Origin: Arthrobacter sp. 24S4-2
GTDB taxonomy: Bacteria; Actinomycetota; Actinomycetes; Actinomycetales; Micrococcaceae
Assembly: GCF_005280255.1 (NCBI RefSeq)
Contig: NZ_CP040018.1
Coordinates: 496,001 to 560,000 of the forward strand
DNA: 64,000 bases
Reading direction: 5' to 3'
The notes below the pieces were generated by a model. The model worked only from the letters and a program-made list of their open reading frames with translations. It did not search any database and was not told the origin of the DNA. Position numbers and translations under genes: made by a program. Shown piece by piece: positions 43,899 through 52,084 of the stretch (position 1 is the stretch's first letter; every line of letters starts with the position of its first letter).

Positions 43899-45494
43899 AT
43901 GCACAAGCACCCCAATACCCCCCGGATGCTGCGGTGGCGCCCTGCCGCCGCAGCACTGGCGGCGGCCGTGGCGGCCTCCGTCTTCCTTGCGGTTCCGTCG
44001 GCCCAGGCCAACGAGCCGTCTGACCCGCCCGCCACTCAGCAGATGCCGGCTCCGACCCCCGGCTTCCCCCTGCCCACCCAGCACAGCCAGCAAGCGTACG
44101 ACCCGGCCGCGGATTTCACCTCAAAGTGGACCCGTGCCGACGCCAAGCAGATCATGGCGCAGAGCGATTCCACTGTGGCTCCCGGTCAGAACTCCATGAG
44201 CCCGGACGTCACCATGCCGGAAATCCCTGAAGACTTCCCGGCCATGAACGACGACGTCTGGGTTTGGGACACCTGGTCCCTGACCGACGAGAACGCCAAC
44301 CAGATCAGCTACAAGGGCTACGACGTCATCTTCTCCCTGGTCGCCGACCGCCACGCCGGCTACGGCTTCGACCAGCGCCACTGGAACGCCCGGATCGGCT
44401 ACTTCTTCCGCAAAACCAACGCCGACCCGGCCAAGGACAAGTGGAACTACGGCGGACACCTGTTCCTGGACAACACCTCCATCGGCAACACCGAATGGTC
44501 CGGCTCCACCCGCCTGATGCAGGGCGATCACGTGAATGTGTTCTACACGGCCACCACGTTCTACGACGTCAAGGAGCGCAACGCAGGCGGCGGCGGCATC
44601 GCCCCCGACGCGGCCATCGCCAAGGCCCTGGGGAACATCCACGCCGACAAGAACGGCGTTACGTTCGACGGTTTCCAGCACACCAAGCTGCTCGAGCCGG
44701 ACGGCAAAATGTACCAGAACAAGGCCCAGAACCCCGGCTTCGCCTTCCGCGACCCCTACACGTTCGCCGACCCGGCCCACCCGGGCAAGACCTTCATGGT
44801 CTTCGAAGGCAACACCGGCGGTACCCGCGGCGAATACGAGTGCAAGCCCGAGGACCTCGGCTACCGATCCGGCGACCCCAACGCCGAGAAGCTCAACGAG
44901 GTCAACAGCACCGGAGCCTACTACCAGACCGCCAACGTGGGCCTGGCTGTGGCAGACAACAAGGACCTCACCAAGTGGTCCTTCCTGCCGCCGGTCCTCT
45001 CGGCCAACTGCGTCAACGACCAGACCGAACGTCCGCAGATCTTCATCCAGAACGAAGGCGGCAAGAACAAGTACTACCTGTTCACCATCAGCCACCAGTT
45101 CACCTACGCCGCCGGCATGCGCGGGCCTGACGGTGTCTACGGCTTCGTCGGCAACGGCGTCCGCTCGGACTACCAGCCGATGAACAACAGCGGCCTGTCC
45201 CTCGGCTCGCCGACGGACTTAAACATGCCCGCGAACGCGCCTGAGGGCCCGGACCCGCGCCAGAACGGCCGCCAGTTCCAGGCCTACTCGCACTACGTGC
45301 AGCCGGGCGGCCTTGTGCAGTCCTTCATCGACAACGTAAACGGCGTGCGCGGCGGCTCACTGTCACCCACCGTGAAGATTAACTTCCGCAACGGTGTCTC
45401 GGCGGTTGACCGCAGCTTCGGCAAGAACGGCCTCGGCCCGTTCGGCTACCTGCCCACCAACGTCAAGGTTGGCGGCGAGGGCCTCTACAAGTAA
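43899..45494 (+). CDS. Secreted levansucrase (GH68)
   Basis: 531 aa. The ATG at 43899 follows GAGAAGAG; the open frame to 43803 lacks a site. A cleavable signal peptide (basic HKHPNTPRMLRWR, Ala-rich core, AQA site at ~35-37) sends it outside. GH68 motifs are VWDTWSL (nucleophile Asp), FRDPYTF (stabilising Asp) and QTERPQIF (acid/base Glu). It splits sucrose and polymerises fructose to levan or fructo-oligosaccharides. A neighbouring intracellular GH32 and an oligomer transporter could recapture the products. Confidence 0.93.
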   Translation: MHKHPNTPRMLRWRPAAAALAAAVAASVFLAVPSAQANEPSDPPATQQMPAPTPGFPLPTQHSQQAYDPAADFTSKWTRADAKQIMAQSDSTVAPGQNSMSPDVTMPEIPEDFPAMNDDVWVWDTWSLTDENANQISYKGYDVIFSLVADRHAGYGFDQRHWNARIGYFFRKTNADPAKDKWNYGGHLFLDNTSIGNTEWSGSTRLMQGDHVNVFYTATTFYDVKERNAGGGGIAPDAAIAKALGNIHADKNGVTFDGFQHTKLLEPDGKMYQNKAQNPGFAFRDPYTFADPAHPGKTFMVFEGNTGGTRGEYECKPEDLGYRSGDPNAEKLNEVNSTGAYYQTANVGLAVADNKDLTKWSFLPPVLSANCVNDQTERPQIFIQNEGGKNKYYLFTISHQFTYAAGMRGPDGVYGFVGNGVRSDYQPMNNSGLSLGSPTDLNMPANAPEGPDPRQNGRQFQAYSHYVQPGGLVQSFIDNVNGVRGGSLSPTVKINFRNGVSAVDRSFGKNGLGPFGYLPTNVKVGGEGLYK

Positions 45495-45526
45495 CCGGCA
45501 ACGGACTACTGAAAAACCCGCAGTAC

Positions 45527-45565
45527 CAGCAGGGGCGTTCGGAACTCATCCGGGCGCCCCTGCTG
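45527..45565 (+). terminator. Hairpin after levansucrase
   Basis: An 11-bp perfect stem (CAGCAGGGGCG / CGCCCCTGCTG) with a 17-base loop, without a long T-run. Probable terminator. Confidence 0.55.
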
Positions 45566-45776
45566 TGCTGAACGGTTGTGTTAACCGTCCATTTTCAGAC
45601 CTCTATATACGGACAAAATACGGAAGCCTGCCTGCGTGCGGGGGTCTCCGGCTTTGTCCGCCGCTTGGTATCCCGCAGGCCATCCGGGCTAGACTCGCAC
45701 GCCGGGGGACAGCACGCCAACGCCGCCACTGGCCGGACACGGTCCGGCGGTGCAATTTCAAGCAGAAGAGTGACCT

Positions 45777-46226
45777 TTGAAAAACCTTTCACGCCCCCTG
45801 ACCGCAGCCGTCCTCTTTGCCGCCCTGGCACTTACCGCATGCTCCGCACCGGAGGCCGGCAGCGCGCCGTCGTCGTCCGCTCCCGCTACGGCCACCGCGT
45901 CTTCCACGCCCAGCCCCAGCAAAAGCTCCGGACCGTACGGGGACTTCCCTTCGGCAGCGGAGGCGTGCACCACCATCTCCCAGCAGGCCACCGGCGCCTC
46001 CCTGTTCCCGCTCTCCGCGGCGCAGGGAAAAACGGCGGAACTGGAAAAGCTCAAAGCCGAACTCAGCGACACCGCCGAACGCGTCCCGGACGAACTCAAG
46101 GCCGACTTCGCCAAGCTCAACGAAGTGGCAGTTGCCGGTCTGAGCGACCAGACGGTGTACTCCAGCGGAAAGTTCGACGCCGCCATGACGCCGATCACCG
46201 CCTGGCTCGCCACCAACTGCAAATAG
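45777..46226 (+). CDS. Putative lipoprotein, unknown function
   Basis: 149 aa from a TTG start with GAAGAG eight bases before it. The signal peptide is MKNLSRPLTAAVLFAALALT with lipobox LTAC, then a Ser/Thr/Pro/Ala linker and a helical domain (ACTTISQQATGASLFPLSAA, KLKAELSDTAERVPDELKAD) with two Cys, one near each end of the mature domain, that could form a disulfide. I do not recognise the family. It is anchored outside the membrane and stands alone. Confidence 0.7.
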   Translation: MKNLSRPLTAAVLFAALALTACSAPEAGSAPSSSAPATATASSTPSPSKSSGPYGDFPSAAEACTTISQQATGASLFPLSAAQGKTAELEKLKAELSDTAERVPDELKADFAKLNEVAVAGLSDQTVYSSGKFDAAMTPITAWLATNCK

Positions 46227-46310
46227 CCGTCCGCCGCTGATTTTGCCGGCGTCCGGCCGGTTGTCACGGCCACGGGATAGGGTGGTGTTCAAGAGAAGGG
46301 GGAGATCCTG

Positions 46311-46771
46311 ATGGAATACCAGAACCCGCATCCCGCGCCGGGGGCGCACGCTGAGGCGGGCGTTGTCCTCGCTGCCGGCGCCGGACGTACCGTCATTTCC
46401 GAAACCGCCGTTGCCAAGGTCGCCGGCATAGCCGCCCGGGCCGTTCCGGGCGTGTATTCGCTCGGCACCGGTCCGTCCCGGGCCCTGGGGCCATCCGGGA
46501 CGCCGTGGGCAGTTCGGACCACGCTGCCGGGGTCCACGCGGAAGTCGGCGAGAGGCAGGTGGCCGTGGACATCAACCTCGTTGCCGTCTACGGGACGCCC
46601 CTGCACTCGCTCGCAGACCAGGTCCGCGCCGCCGTATACACTGCCGTGGAAGAGCTGGTGGGCCTGCAGGTCATTGAGGTCAACGTGGAAATCAATGACG
46701 TCTACGTGGCAGGACCGGCCAAGCCCGGCCTCCCCGTGGAGTCCCGGACTGAAAGGGAGGCCCTCCAGTGA
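46311..46771 (+). pseudogene. Asp23/Gls24-family envelope stress protein, frameshifted
   Basis: The first frame gives AGRTVISETAVAKVAGIAAR AVPGVYSLG, the start of an Asp23 domain. After GGGG at 46487-46490 the frame changes and continues GVHAEVGERQVAVDINLVAV, YGTPLHSLADQVRAAVYTAV and VIEVNVEINDVYV. One extra G yields a normal 153-aa protein. Asp23 proteins gather at the membrane through AmaP and help envelope homeostasis. It is the first gene of a five-gene overlapping operon. Confidence 0.85.
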
Positions 46772-46959
46772 GCCTGACAGTAGTGGGAATCGCAGTGGGC
46801 GCCTTCGTGGCCTTTATGTCCTTCCAGTTCGGAGTCTGGGGCTTCCTCGTCTCGCTGCTGTTCATGGGCATCGGTGCCCTTCTCGGCCGTGCTGCCGAAG
46901 GGAAACTTGACCTGCGCAGCGTGCTCGACGCCATCACTGGCCGGCGCTCATCCTCATGA
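46768..46959 (+). CDS. Small membrane protein (DUF2273-like) of the Asp23 cluster
   Basis: 63 aa with two hydrophobic segments (LTVVGIAVGAFVAFMSFQFG and GFLVSLLFMGIGALLG) and a basic tail. The GTG start overlaps the Asp23 stop by 4 bases. The size and position match the small DUF2273 proteins found with Asp23 in Gram-positive bacteria. Probable membrane partner; exact role unknown. Confidence 0.75.
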   Translation: MSLTVVGIAVGAFVAFMSFQFGVWGFLVSLLFMGIGALLGRAAEGKLDLRSVLDAITGRRSSS

Positions 46960-47339
46960 GCACCACGGCCGCGACGGTGGCCGGCGGCTCCGTGATGGCC
47001 GGCCACAACCGCATCAGCACACAGGCGCTGACCAGCCTCGCCCGGGCCGCTGCGGCCGAGGCGCTGGGTATCCCGGCCCGCGATGTCCGGGCCGACTGGT
47101 CCGACGACGACGGGCTGCTGGCATTGTCGCTCGTCCTCCCCATCCGGATTCCGCCGCTAACCACGGTTCTGCGTGACCCGGGCCGTGTTGCCGGCTTTGG
47201 CGGATCCATCCGGGACCGCGCCGTCGCGGCCAAATCCGTGATCCTGCACCGCGTCGCGGAGCTCAGCGGGGCGCAGCTGAGCCGGGTGGACATCCGGATC
47301 AGCGGCGCCGCCATCAGCGAAGGGGGAAGAGTCCGGTGA
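46956..47339 (+). CDS. Asp23-cluster hypothetical protein
   Basis: 127 aa, soluble. RISTQALTSLARAAAAEALG followed by LALSLVLPIRIPPLT and LSRVDIRISGAAI suggests a divergent Asp23-like alpha/beta fold. The ATG overlaps the previous stop (ATGA) and its own stop overlaps the next GTG. Conserved position in actinobacterial Asp23 operons is my recollection; function unproven. Confidence 0.65.
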   Translation: MSTTAATVAGGSVMAGHNRISTQALTSLARAAAAEALGIPARDVRADWSDDDGLLALSLVLPIRIPPLTTVLRDPGRVAGFGGSIRDRAVAAKSVILHRVAELSGAQLSRVDIRISGAAISEGGRVR

Positions 47340-48010
47340 ACAACGTCGCGGACGTCCGCTCGAAGGGGAGCCACGCAGCGGGGAACGGTGCCTCGGAGCC
47401 TGCCGCCACTGACCAGCGGGACTCACCGGACGCACGGGGCGCCGGCATGCGCCGGATCCTGGACCGTGAGACCCGCTCCTCCCGGGCCGGAGTGTCGGGA
47501 GTTGCCGCAGTCCTGGTGGTCCTGCTGTGCGGCTACGGTCTCCTCGAATCCGCCGTGCGGGCCGTTGGCCAGCCGCCCTGGCTCATCGATCCGCAGACCG
47601 CCGCGGAGCGCATCATCGCGCTCCCGGCAGGCATGCCGCCGTTGCTGCTCGGCGTCATCGGTGCCGTAACCGCCATGGTGGGACTTTTCTTCTTCCTTAA
47701 CGCCGTGCTCCCGGGCCGCCGCGCCCGGCACCTGCTCGCGGACCCCCGCGCCGGCGTCGTGGTCGATGACGAGGTGATCGCCTCCGCGCTGGCCCGGCGG
47801 GCCAGGCTGGCTGCCAATGTCACGCAGGAACAGGTGATGGTGGTGGTGTCGCAGCGCCAGGTGACCGTCAACGTGCGTCCCACGTCGGGCGTGCCGGTCA
47901 GCGAAAACGCCGTCCTCGCCGCAGTGCTCGAAGAGTTGCGGGAGATGGCCCCGGCGCCCATGCCTGAAGTGCGAGTCAACGTGGCCACGTCAGGGGTGAT
48001 CGGGGCATGA
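47336..48010 (+). CDS. Membrane protein of the Asp23 cluster (DUF6286-like)
   Basis: 224 aa. A disordered, charged N-terminal ~45 residues, helix 1 (SGVAAVLVVLLCGYGLLESA), helix 2 (PLLLGVIGAVTAMVGLFFFL) and a cytoplasmic alpha/beta domain (VVVDDEVIASALARRARLAA, QVTVNVRPTSGVPV, MPEVRVNVATSG). The layout, two helices then a small domain, fits DUF6286 proteins next to Asp23. The GTG start and downstream ATG are both 4-base overlaps, so all five genes are co-translated. Confidence 0.75.
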   Translation: MNNVADVRSKGSHAAGNGASEPAATDQRDSPDARGAGMRRILDRETRSSRAGVSGVAAVLVVLLCGYGLLESAVRAVGQPPWLIDPQTAAERIIALPAGMPPLLLGVIGAVTAMVGLFFFLNAVLPGRRARHLLADPRAGVVVDDEVIASALARRARLAANVTQEQVMVVVSQRQVTVNVRPTSGVPVSENAVLAAVLEELREMAPAPMPEVRVNVATSGVIGA

Positions 48011-48618
48011 ACAACACTCCCAGAACCCTGAACCGGATCCTGATCGGAATCCTCGGCCTGAAGCTGCTGGCCATCGGCCTGTTCCTGGTACTGCTGGCAA
48101 CCGTGCCGGCCGTTGGTACCTGGTGGCGGCATTGGTCCGCCGGCGTGTGGAGCAGCATGAGCCAGCTCTTCCAGCGCACGCCGATTCCCGGTGGGCAGGA
48201 AAGCTGGCTGTGGGCGGTGATCGCGCTGCTGCTGGCCGTGGTCATTGCGCTGATGGTCGCGTGGGTAGCCCAGCAGGGCAAAGGCCGTTCCAACCTGATT
48301 GTCGCCGAGGACGACGCCGGCGACTTCCCCGGCAATGTCTTGATCGGCGGAGCGGTGGCCGAGCAGGCCCTGAGGGCGGCTTTGGCTGAACGGCCGGATC
48401 TCGCCGGCGTCACCGTGGCAACGTACGAGATCCGGGGCGAGCCCGCGCTCAAGGTCCGTCTGCAGCCCCGCCAGGGCGTTGCCCCGCACCTGCTCGCCGC
48501 GGATGTCTCCGCCCTCGTGCAGGCCTTGGACACCGTCGTCGGGAAGCGCACACCGGTGCTGATCCACATTGGAGCCGGGGCCCGTTCCCGGTTCGGCCGG
48601 GCAGAGCGCGTCCGTTAG
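48007..48618 (+). CDS. AmaP-like alkaline shock membrane anchor protein
   Basis: 203 aa. Helix 1 (LIGILGLKLLAIGLFLVLLA), a loop, helix 2 (SWLWAVIALLLAVVIALMVA) and a soluble C-terminal domain (NVLIGGAVAEQALRAALAER, VTVATYEIRGEPALKVRLQP). The arrangement matches AmaP, which ties Asp23 to the membrane. Last gene of the cluster, converging on the alpha-glucosidase with a hairpin between. Confidence 0.75.
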   Translation: MNNTPRTLNRILIGILGLKLLAIGLFLVLLATVPAVGTWWRHWSAGVWSSMSQLFQRTPIPGGQESWLWAVIALLLAVVIALMVAWVAQQGKGRSNLIVAEDDAGDFPGNVLIGGAVAEQALRAALAERPDLAGVTVATYEIRGEPALKVRLQPRQGVAPHLLAADVSALVQALDTVVGKRTPVLIHIGAGARSRFGRAERVR

Positions 48619-48719
48619 CGGGCCGCCCGCGCCGGGCGTTCAGCAACAAGCCGGGCGGTAGCAACCCGGTCGGTGCCAACGGGTCGGCAGTATCCTGGCC
48701 AGCCACCAACACTTGCAGC

Positions 48720-48765
48720 AAAGGGGACGCACCCTTCCCAACGGAACGGGGCGCCCCTTTTCCTT
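48720..48765. terminator. Bidirectional terminator between convergent genes
   Basis: CAAAGGGGACG and CGCCCCTTTTCC can pair across a ~20-base loop (AAAGGGG with CCCCTTT) and offer T-runs on both strands. It lies between the AmaP-like gene and the GH13 gene that face each other. Confidence 0.5.
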
Positions 48766-48772
48766 GCGGGTG

Positions 48773-50668
48773 TCAGCTGGCGAGGAGGTACACGGCCCTG
48801 TTCGGCGCCAGTTTCGACGCCGCACCAGCGTTCCCGGAACCAGCCGGGGCGCCGGCCACCGCATCCGGCGTGCTGGCCAGGACAATCCGGAATCCCTCCG
48901 GCAGCGGGACGGCGGCAATGCCCATGTTGGCGAACACCAGAACATCTCCGTTGTGGAAGCTGAGTACGCCCTCCTTTGGTGAGTGGGCTGCTGCCCACCG
49001 GAATGTTCCGGCACCAAGACCGTGGTCACGCCGGAGCGCCAGCGCGGCGCGGTACAGCTCCAGTGTGGAACCGGCGACGCCGTCCTGCCGGTCTGCGGCC
49101 AGCCCGCCGAATGCCTCCGGCTGGGGAAGCCAGGGCGCGGAGGGTGCTTCGCCTGCACTGCCCGCTTCCCCGGCGCCGAATGCTGAGGCGAACCCGTAGC
49201 CCGGCTCGGCAGACTTCCACGGCAGCGGCACCCGGCACCCGTCCCGGCCCCGTTCCACGCCGCTTGTCCGGAAGAACGTGGGGTCCTGGCGTGCCTCGGC
49301 GGGGACCGTGGTGTGCTCCGGCAGCCCCAGTTCCTCGCCCTGGTAGAGGTAGGCCGAACCCGGGAGGGCCAATGCAACCATGGTCGCGGCGCGGGCCCGG
49401 GCGAGGCCCAGTTCTGCGTCCGGCTGCTCATCCTTGGCGGCGATTCCCTTCGGGAACGTGGTGGGATCCTTCAGGCCGAAGCGGGTGGTGTGCCGGACGG
49501 TGTCGTGGTTGCTGAGCACCCAGGTGGTGGTTGCGCCCACGGTAGCGGCAGCCCGCAGTGAATCTTCGATCGCCGCAGCGGTCCGTGAAGCGCTCCAGCC
49601 AGCCAGGAGGAAGTCGAAGTTGAACGCCTGCTGCATTTCGTCTTTCCGGACATACCGGGCCAGGCGCTCTGCCGGTTCCACCCAGGCTTCTGCCACCAGC
49701 ATGCGGTCGCCGTCGTATTCGGCCAGCACCCGGTTCCAGTCCCGGTAGATGTCGTGCACGCCGTCCTGGTCGAAGAACGGCGACGGCGGGTACAGCGGCG
49801 AGACCGCCTGGTGCTCGTCGCCGGTGGCTGCGCCGGATTCCACGGCGGTGCCCCCGGCCGCACTGTGGGCGCGGTGCGGCTCCTCCGTTTCGGAATGGCC
49901 GCCGTGGGCATCGCCCGGCAGTTCGGTGGAACCTTGCACCATGGCCGCGAACCCGTCCCAGTCCGGCAGGCCCTCTTCCTTGACCATGCCGTGCGCCACG
50001 TCCACGCGGAACCCGTCCACGCCGCGGTCCAGCCAGAACCGCAGCACCGAGCGCATTTCCTCGTGCACCTCGGGGTTTTCCCAGTTGAGGTCTGGCTGCT
50101 TGGTGTCGAAGAGGTGCAGATACCAGTCGCCGGGCCTGCCGTCTGCCTCCGTGATACGGGTCCAGGCGGGTCCGCCGAAGATCGACTTCCAGTTGTTGGG
50201 CGCCAAGCTGCCGTCGCCGGAACCGGGCACGGCGTCCTTGCCCGGCCGGAACATGTAGCGGTCCCGTTCGCGCGAGCCCGGGGCCGCGGCGAGGGCCTCC
50301 TGGAACCACACATGTTCGTCCGAGGTGTGGTTGGGCACCAGGTCCACAATCACCCTGATCCCCATGCCGTGAGCTTTCTGCAACATTTCGTCGAAGTCCG
50401 CCAGGGTTCCGAACAATGGATCCACTTCACGGTAATCCGCGACGTCGTAGCCGGCGTCGGCCTGCGGTGATCTGTAGAAGGGGGACAGCCATACGGCATC
50501 CACACCGAGCTTGTGCAAGTGGTCCAAATGCGCCGTAACGCCGCGGAGATCGCCCATGCCGTCTCCGTTCGCATCAGCGAATGACCGGGGGTAGACCTGG
50601 TACACAACGGCGCTGGCCCACCAAGCCTGGATCGAGGAGCCGGCAGTTGGGACTGGGCTGTATGCCAC
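48773..50668 (-). CDS. Alpha-glucosidase, GH13 (oligo-1,6-/sucrose/trehalose-type)
   Basis: About 631 aa from the GTG at 50668 (AAAGG six bases before); ATG 50683 is an alternative. GH13 motifs in order: VVYQVYPRSFADANGDGMGD, region I DLVPNHTS, region II GFRVDVAHG (nucleophile Asp), region III LVAEAWVEP (acid/base Glu), region IV VLSNHDTVR. A ~45-residue acidic/His-rich insert (residues ~245-290) lies after region II. No signal peptide, so it works on imported alpha-glucosides. It is divergent from the CUT1-type transporter genes, with a LacI-type box in the shared control region. Confidence 0.92.
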   Translation of the reverse strand: MAYSPVPTAGSSIQAWWASAVVYQVYPRSFADANGDGMGDLRGVTAHLDHLHKLGVDAVWLSPFYRSPQADAGYDVADYREVDPLFGTLADFDEMLQKAHGMGIRVIVDLVPNHTSDEHVWFQEALAAAPGSRERDRYMFRPGKDAVPGSGDGSLAPNNWKSIFGGPAWTRITEADGRPGDWYLHLFDTKQPDLNWENPEVHEEMRSVLRFWLDRGVDGFRVDVAHGMVKEEGLPDWDGFAAMVQGSTELPGDAHGGHSETEEPHRAHSAAGGTAVESGAATGDEHQAVSPLYPPSPFFDQDGVHDIYRDWNRVLAEYDGDRMLVAEAWVEPAERLARYVRKDEMQQAFNFDFLLAGWSASRTAAAIEDSLRAAATVGATTTWVLSNHDTVRHTTRFGLKDPTTFPKGIAAKDEQPDAELGLARARAATMVALALPGSAYLYQGEELGLPEHTTVPAEARQDPTFFRTSGVERGRDGCRVPLPWKSAEPGYGFASAFGAGEAGSAGEAPSAPWLPQPEAFGGLAADRQDGVAGSTLELYRAALALRRDHGLGAGTFRWAAAHSPKEGVLSFHNGDVLVFANMGIAAVPLPEGFRIVLASTPDAVAGAPAGSGNAGAASKLAPNRAVYLLAS

Positions 50669-50692
50669 AGATATCCTTTCCATAAACTTCGG

Positions 50693-50706
50693 TGTAAACG
50701 CTTGCA
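50693..50706. promoter_or_regulatory. LacI-family operator between GH13 and the transporter operon
   Basis: TGTAAACGCTTGCA has the AAACGCTT core typical of MalR-like LacI regulators. It is placed to control both divergent units and differs by one base from the box at 43630. Confidence 0.7.
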
Positions 50707-50790
50707 TTTCTCACGGCAACGTTACTAGTGTGATGGGCACCACTTCAACCGCACCGCCGATTTGCTTGTCACTCAGCGAGGAGTCTCATT

Positions 50791-52077
50791 TTGAAAACCC
50801 CTAAGTTCCTACTGCCGGCCGCAGCCGCCGGCATTTTGGCGTTAACCCTCTCCGCCTGCGGCGGGGGCGGCGGCACAACAGGCGGCGGAGGCGGCGGCGA
50901 CGCCGAACAGGGCCTCGACGGCCGCGGCCCCATCACGTACGTCCAGGGCAAGGACAACAGCAACGTTGTCCGTCCCCTGATCGAAAAGTGGAATGCGGCC
51001 CACCCGAACGAGAAGGTCACGTTCAAGGAACAGACCGACCAGGCTGACCAGCAGCACGATGACCTGGTCCAGCACTTCCAGGCGAAGGGCGCTGACTACG
51101 ACGTCGTTGATGTTGACGTTGTCTGGACGGCCGAGTTCGCGGCCAAGGGCTGGCTCCAGCCGCTCAAGGACAAGATGGCGTTGGACACCTCCGCCATGCT
51201 CAAGCCGACGGTCGACAGCGGAACCTACAAGGGAACCCTGTACGCGGCCCCGCAGACCTCGGACGGCGGCATCCTCTACTACCGCAAGGATCTGGTTCCC
51301 ACCGCGCCGACGACGTGGGAGGAGATGATGGGCATGTGCTCCATCGCCAAGGCAAACAACATTGGCTGCTATGCGGGCCAGTTCAGCAAGTACGAAGGCC
51401 TGACGGTTAACGCTTCCGAGGCCATCAACTCCTCGGGCGGTTCCGTGCTGGACAAGGACGGCAAGCCCAGCCTGAACACCGCCGATGCCAAGGCAGGGCT
51501 GGAAAACCTCGCGAAGGCGTATGCTGACGGGAACATCCCGAAGGAAGCCATCACCTACAAGGAAGAAGAGAGCCGGCAGGCTTTCCAGGACGGCAAGCTC
51601 CTCTTCCTGCGCAACTGGCCGTACGTCTACAACCTGGCCACCACTGAGGGGTCTTCCAAGGTGAAGGATGTGCTGGGCATGACTGCCCTTCCGGGCAAGG
51701 ACGGACCGGGTGCTTCCACCCTTGGCGGCCACAACCTCGCCGTGAGTGTCTATTCAAAGAACAAGGCCACCGCCCTGGACTTCCTGAAGTTCATGACCTC
51801 GGAAGAGACTGAGAAGTTCTACGCAACCCAGGGCTCCCTTGCGCCGGTCCTGGGCGCGCTGTATGAAGACAAGGAACTTGTGGCCAAGCTGCCTTACCTG
51901 CCGGTGCTGAAGACGTCGATCGAGAATGCCGTGCCGCGTCCGGTCTCGCCGTTCTACCCGGCGGTCACCAAGGCCATCCAGGAAAATGCGTACTCCGCCA
52001 TCAAGGGAGAGAAGACCGTGGAAACCGCACTGTCTGACATGCAGAAGTCCATCGAATCCGCCGGCGCGGCGGGGTAA
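50791..52077 (+). CDS. CUT1-type sugar-binding lipoprotein (alpha-glucoside)
   Basis: 428 aa from a TTG start with GAGGAG upstream. Signal peptide with lipobox LSAC, then an unusual Gly-rich linker (two Gly runs split by Thr). The extracellular solute-binding family 1 fold shows QHFQAKGADYDVVDVDVVWT, GTLYAAPQTSDGGILYYRKD, LLFLRNWPYVYN and STLGGHNLAVS. It binds a disaccharide or oligosaccharide outside and gives it to the two permeases that follow. No ATPase gene is in the cluster, so a shared MsiK/UgpC-type ATPase elsewhere must drive it (established for this transporter class; inferred here). Confidence 0.9.
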   Translation: MKTPKFLLPAAAAGILALTLSACGGGGGTTGGGGGGDAEQGLDGRGPITYVQGKDNSNVVRPLIEKWNAAHPNEKVTFKEQTDQADQQHDDLVQHFQAKGADYDVVDVDVVWTAEFAAKGWLQPLKDKMALDTSAMLKPTVDSGTYKGTLYAAPQTSDGGILYYRKDLVPTAPTTWEEMMGMCSIAKANNIGCYAGQFSKYEGLTVNASEAINSSGGSVLDKDGKPSLNTADAKAGLENLAKAYADGNIPKEAITYKEEESRQAFQDGKLLFLRNWPYVYNLATTEGSSKVKDVLGMTALPGKDGPGASTLGGHNLAVSVYSKNKATALDFLKFMTSEETEKFYATQGSLAPVLGALYEDKELVAKLPYLPVLKTSIENAVPRPVSPFYPAVTKAIQENAYSAIKGEKTVETALSDMQKSIESAGAAG

Positions 52078-52084
52078 CGCTGCC

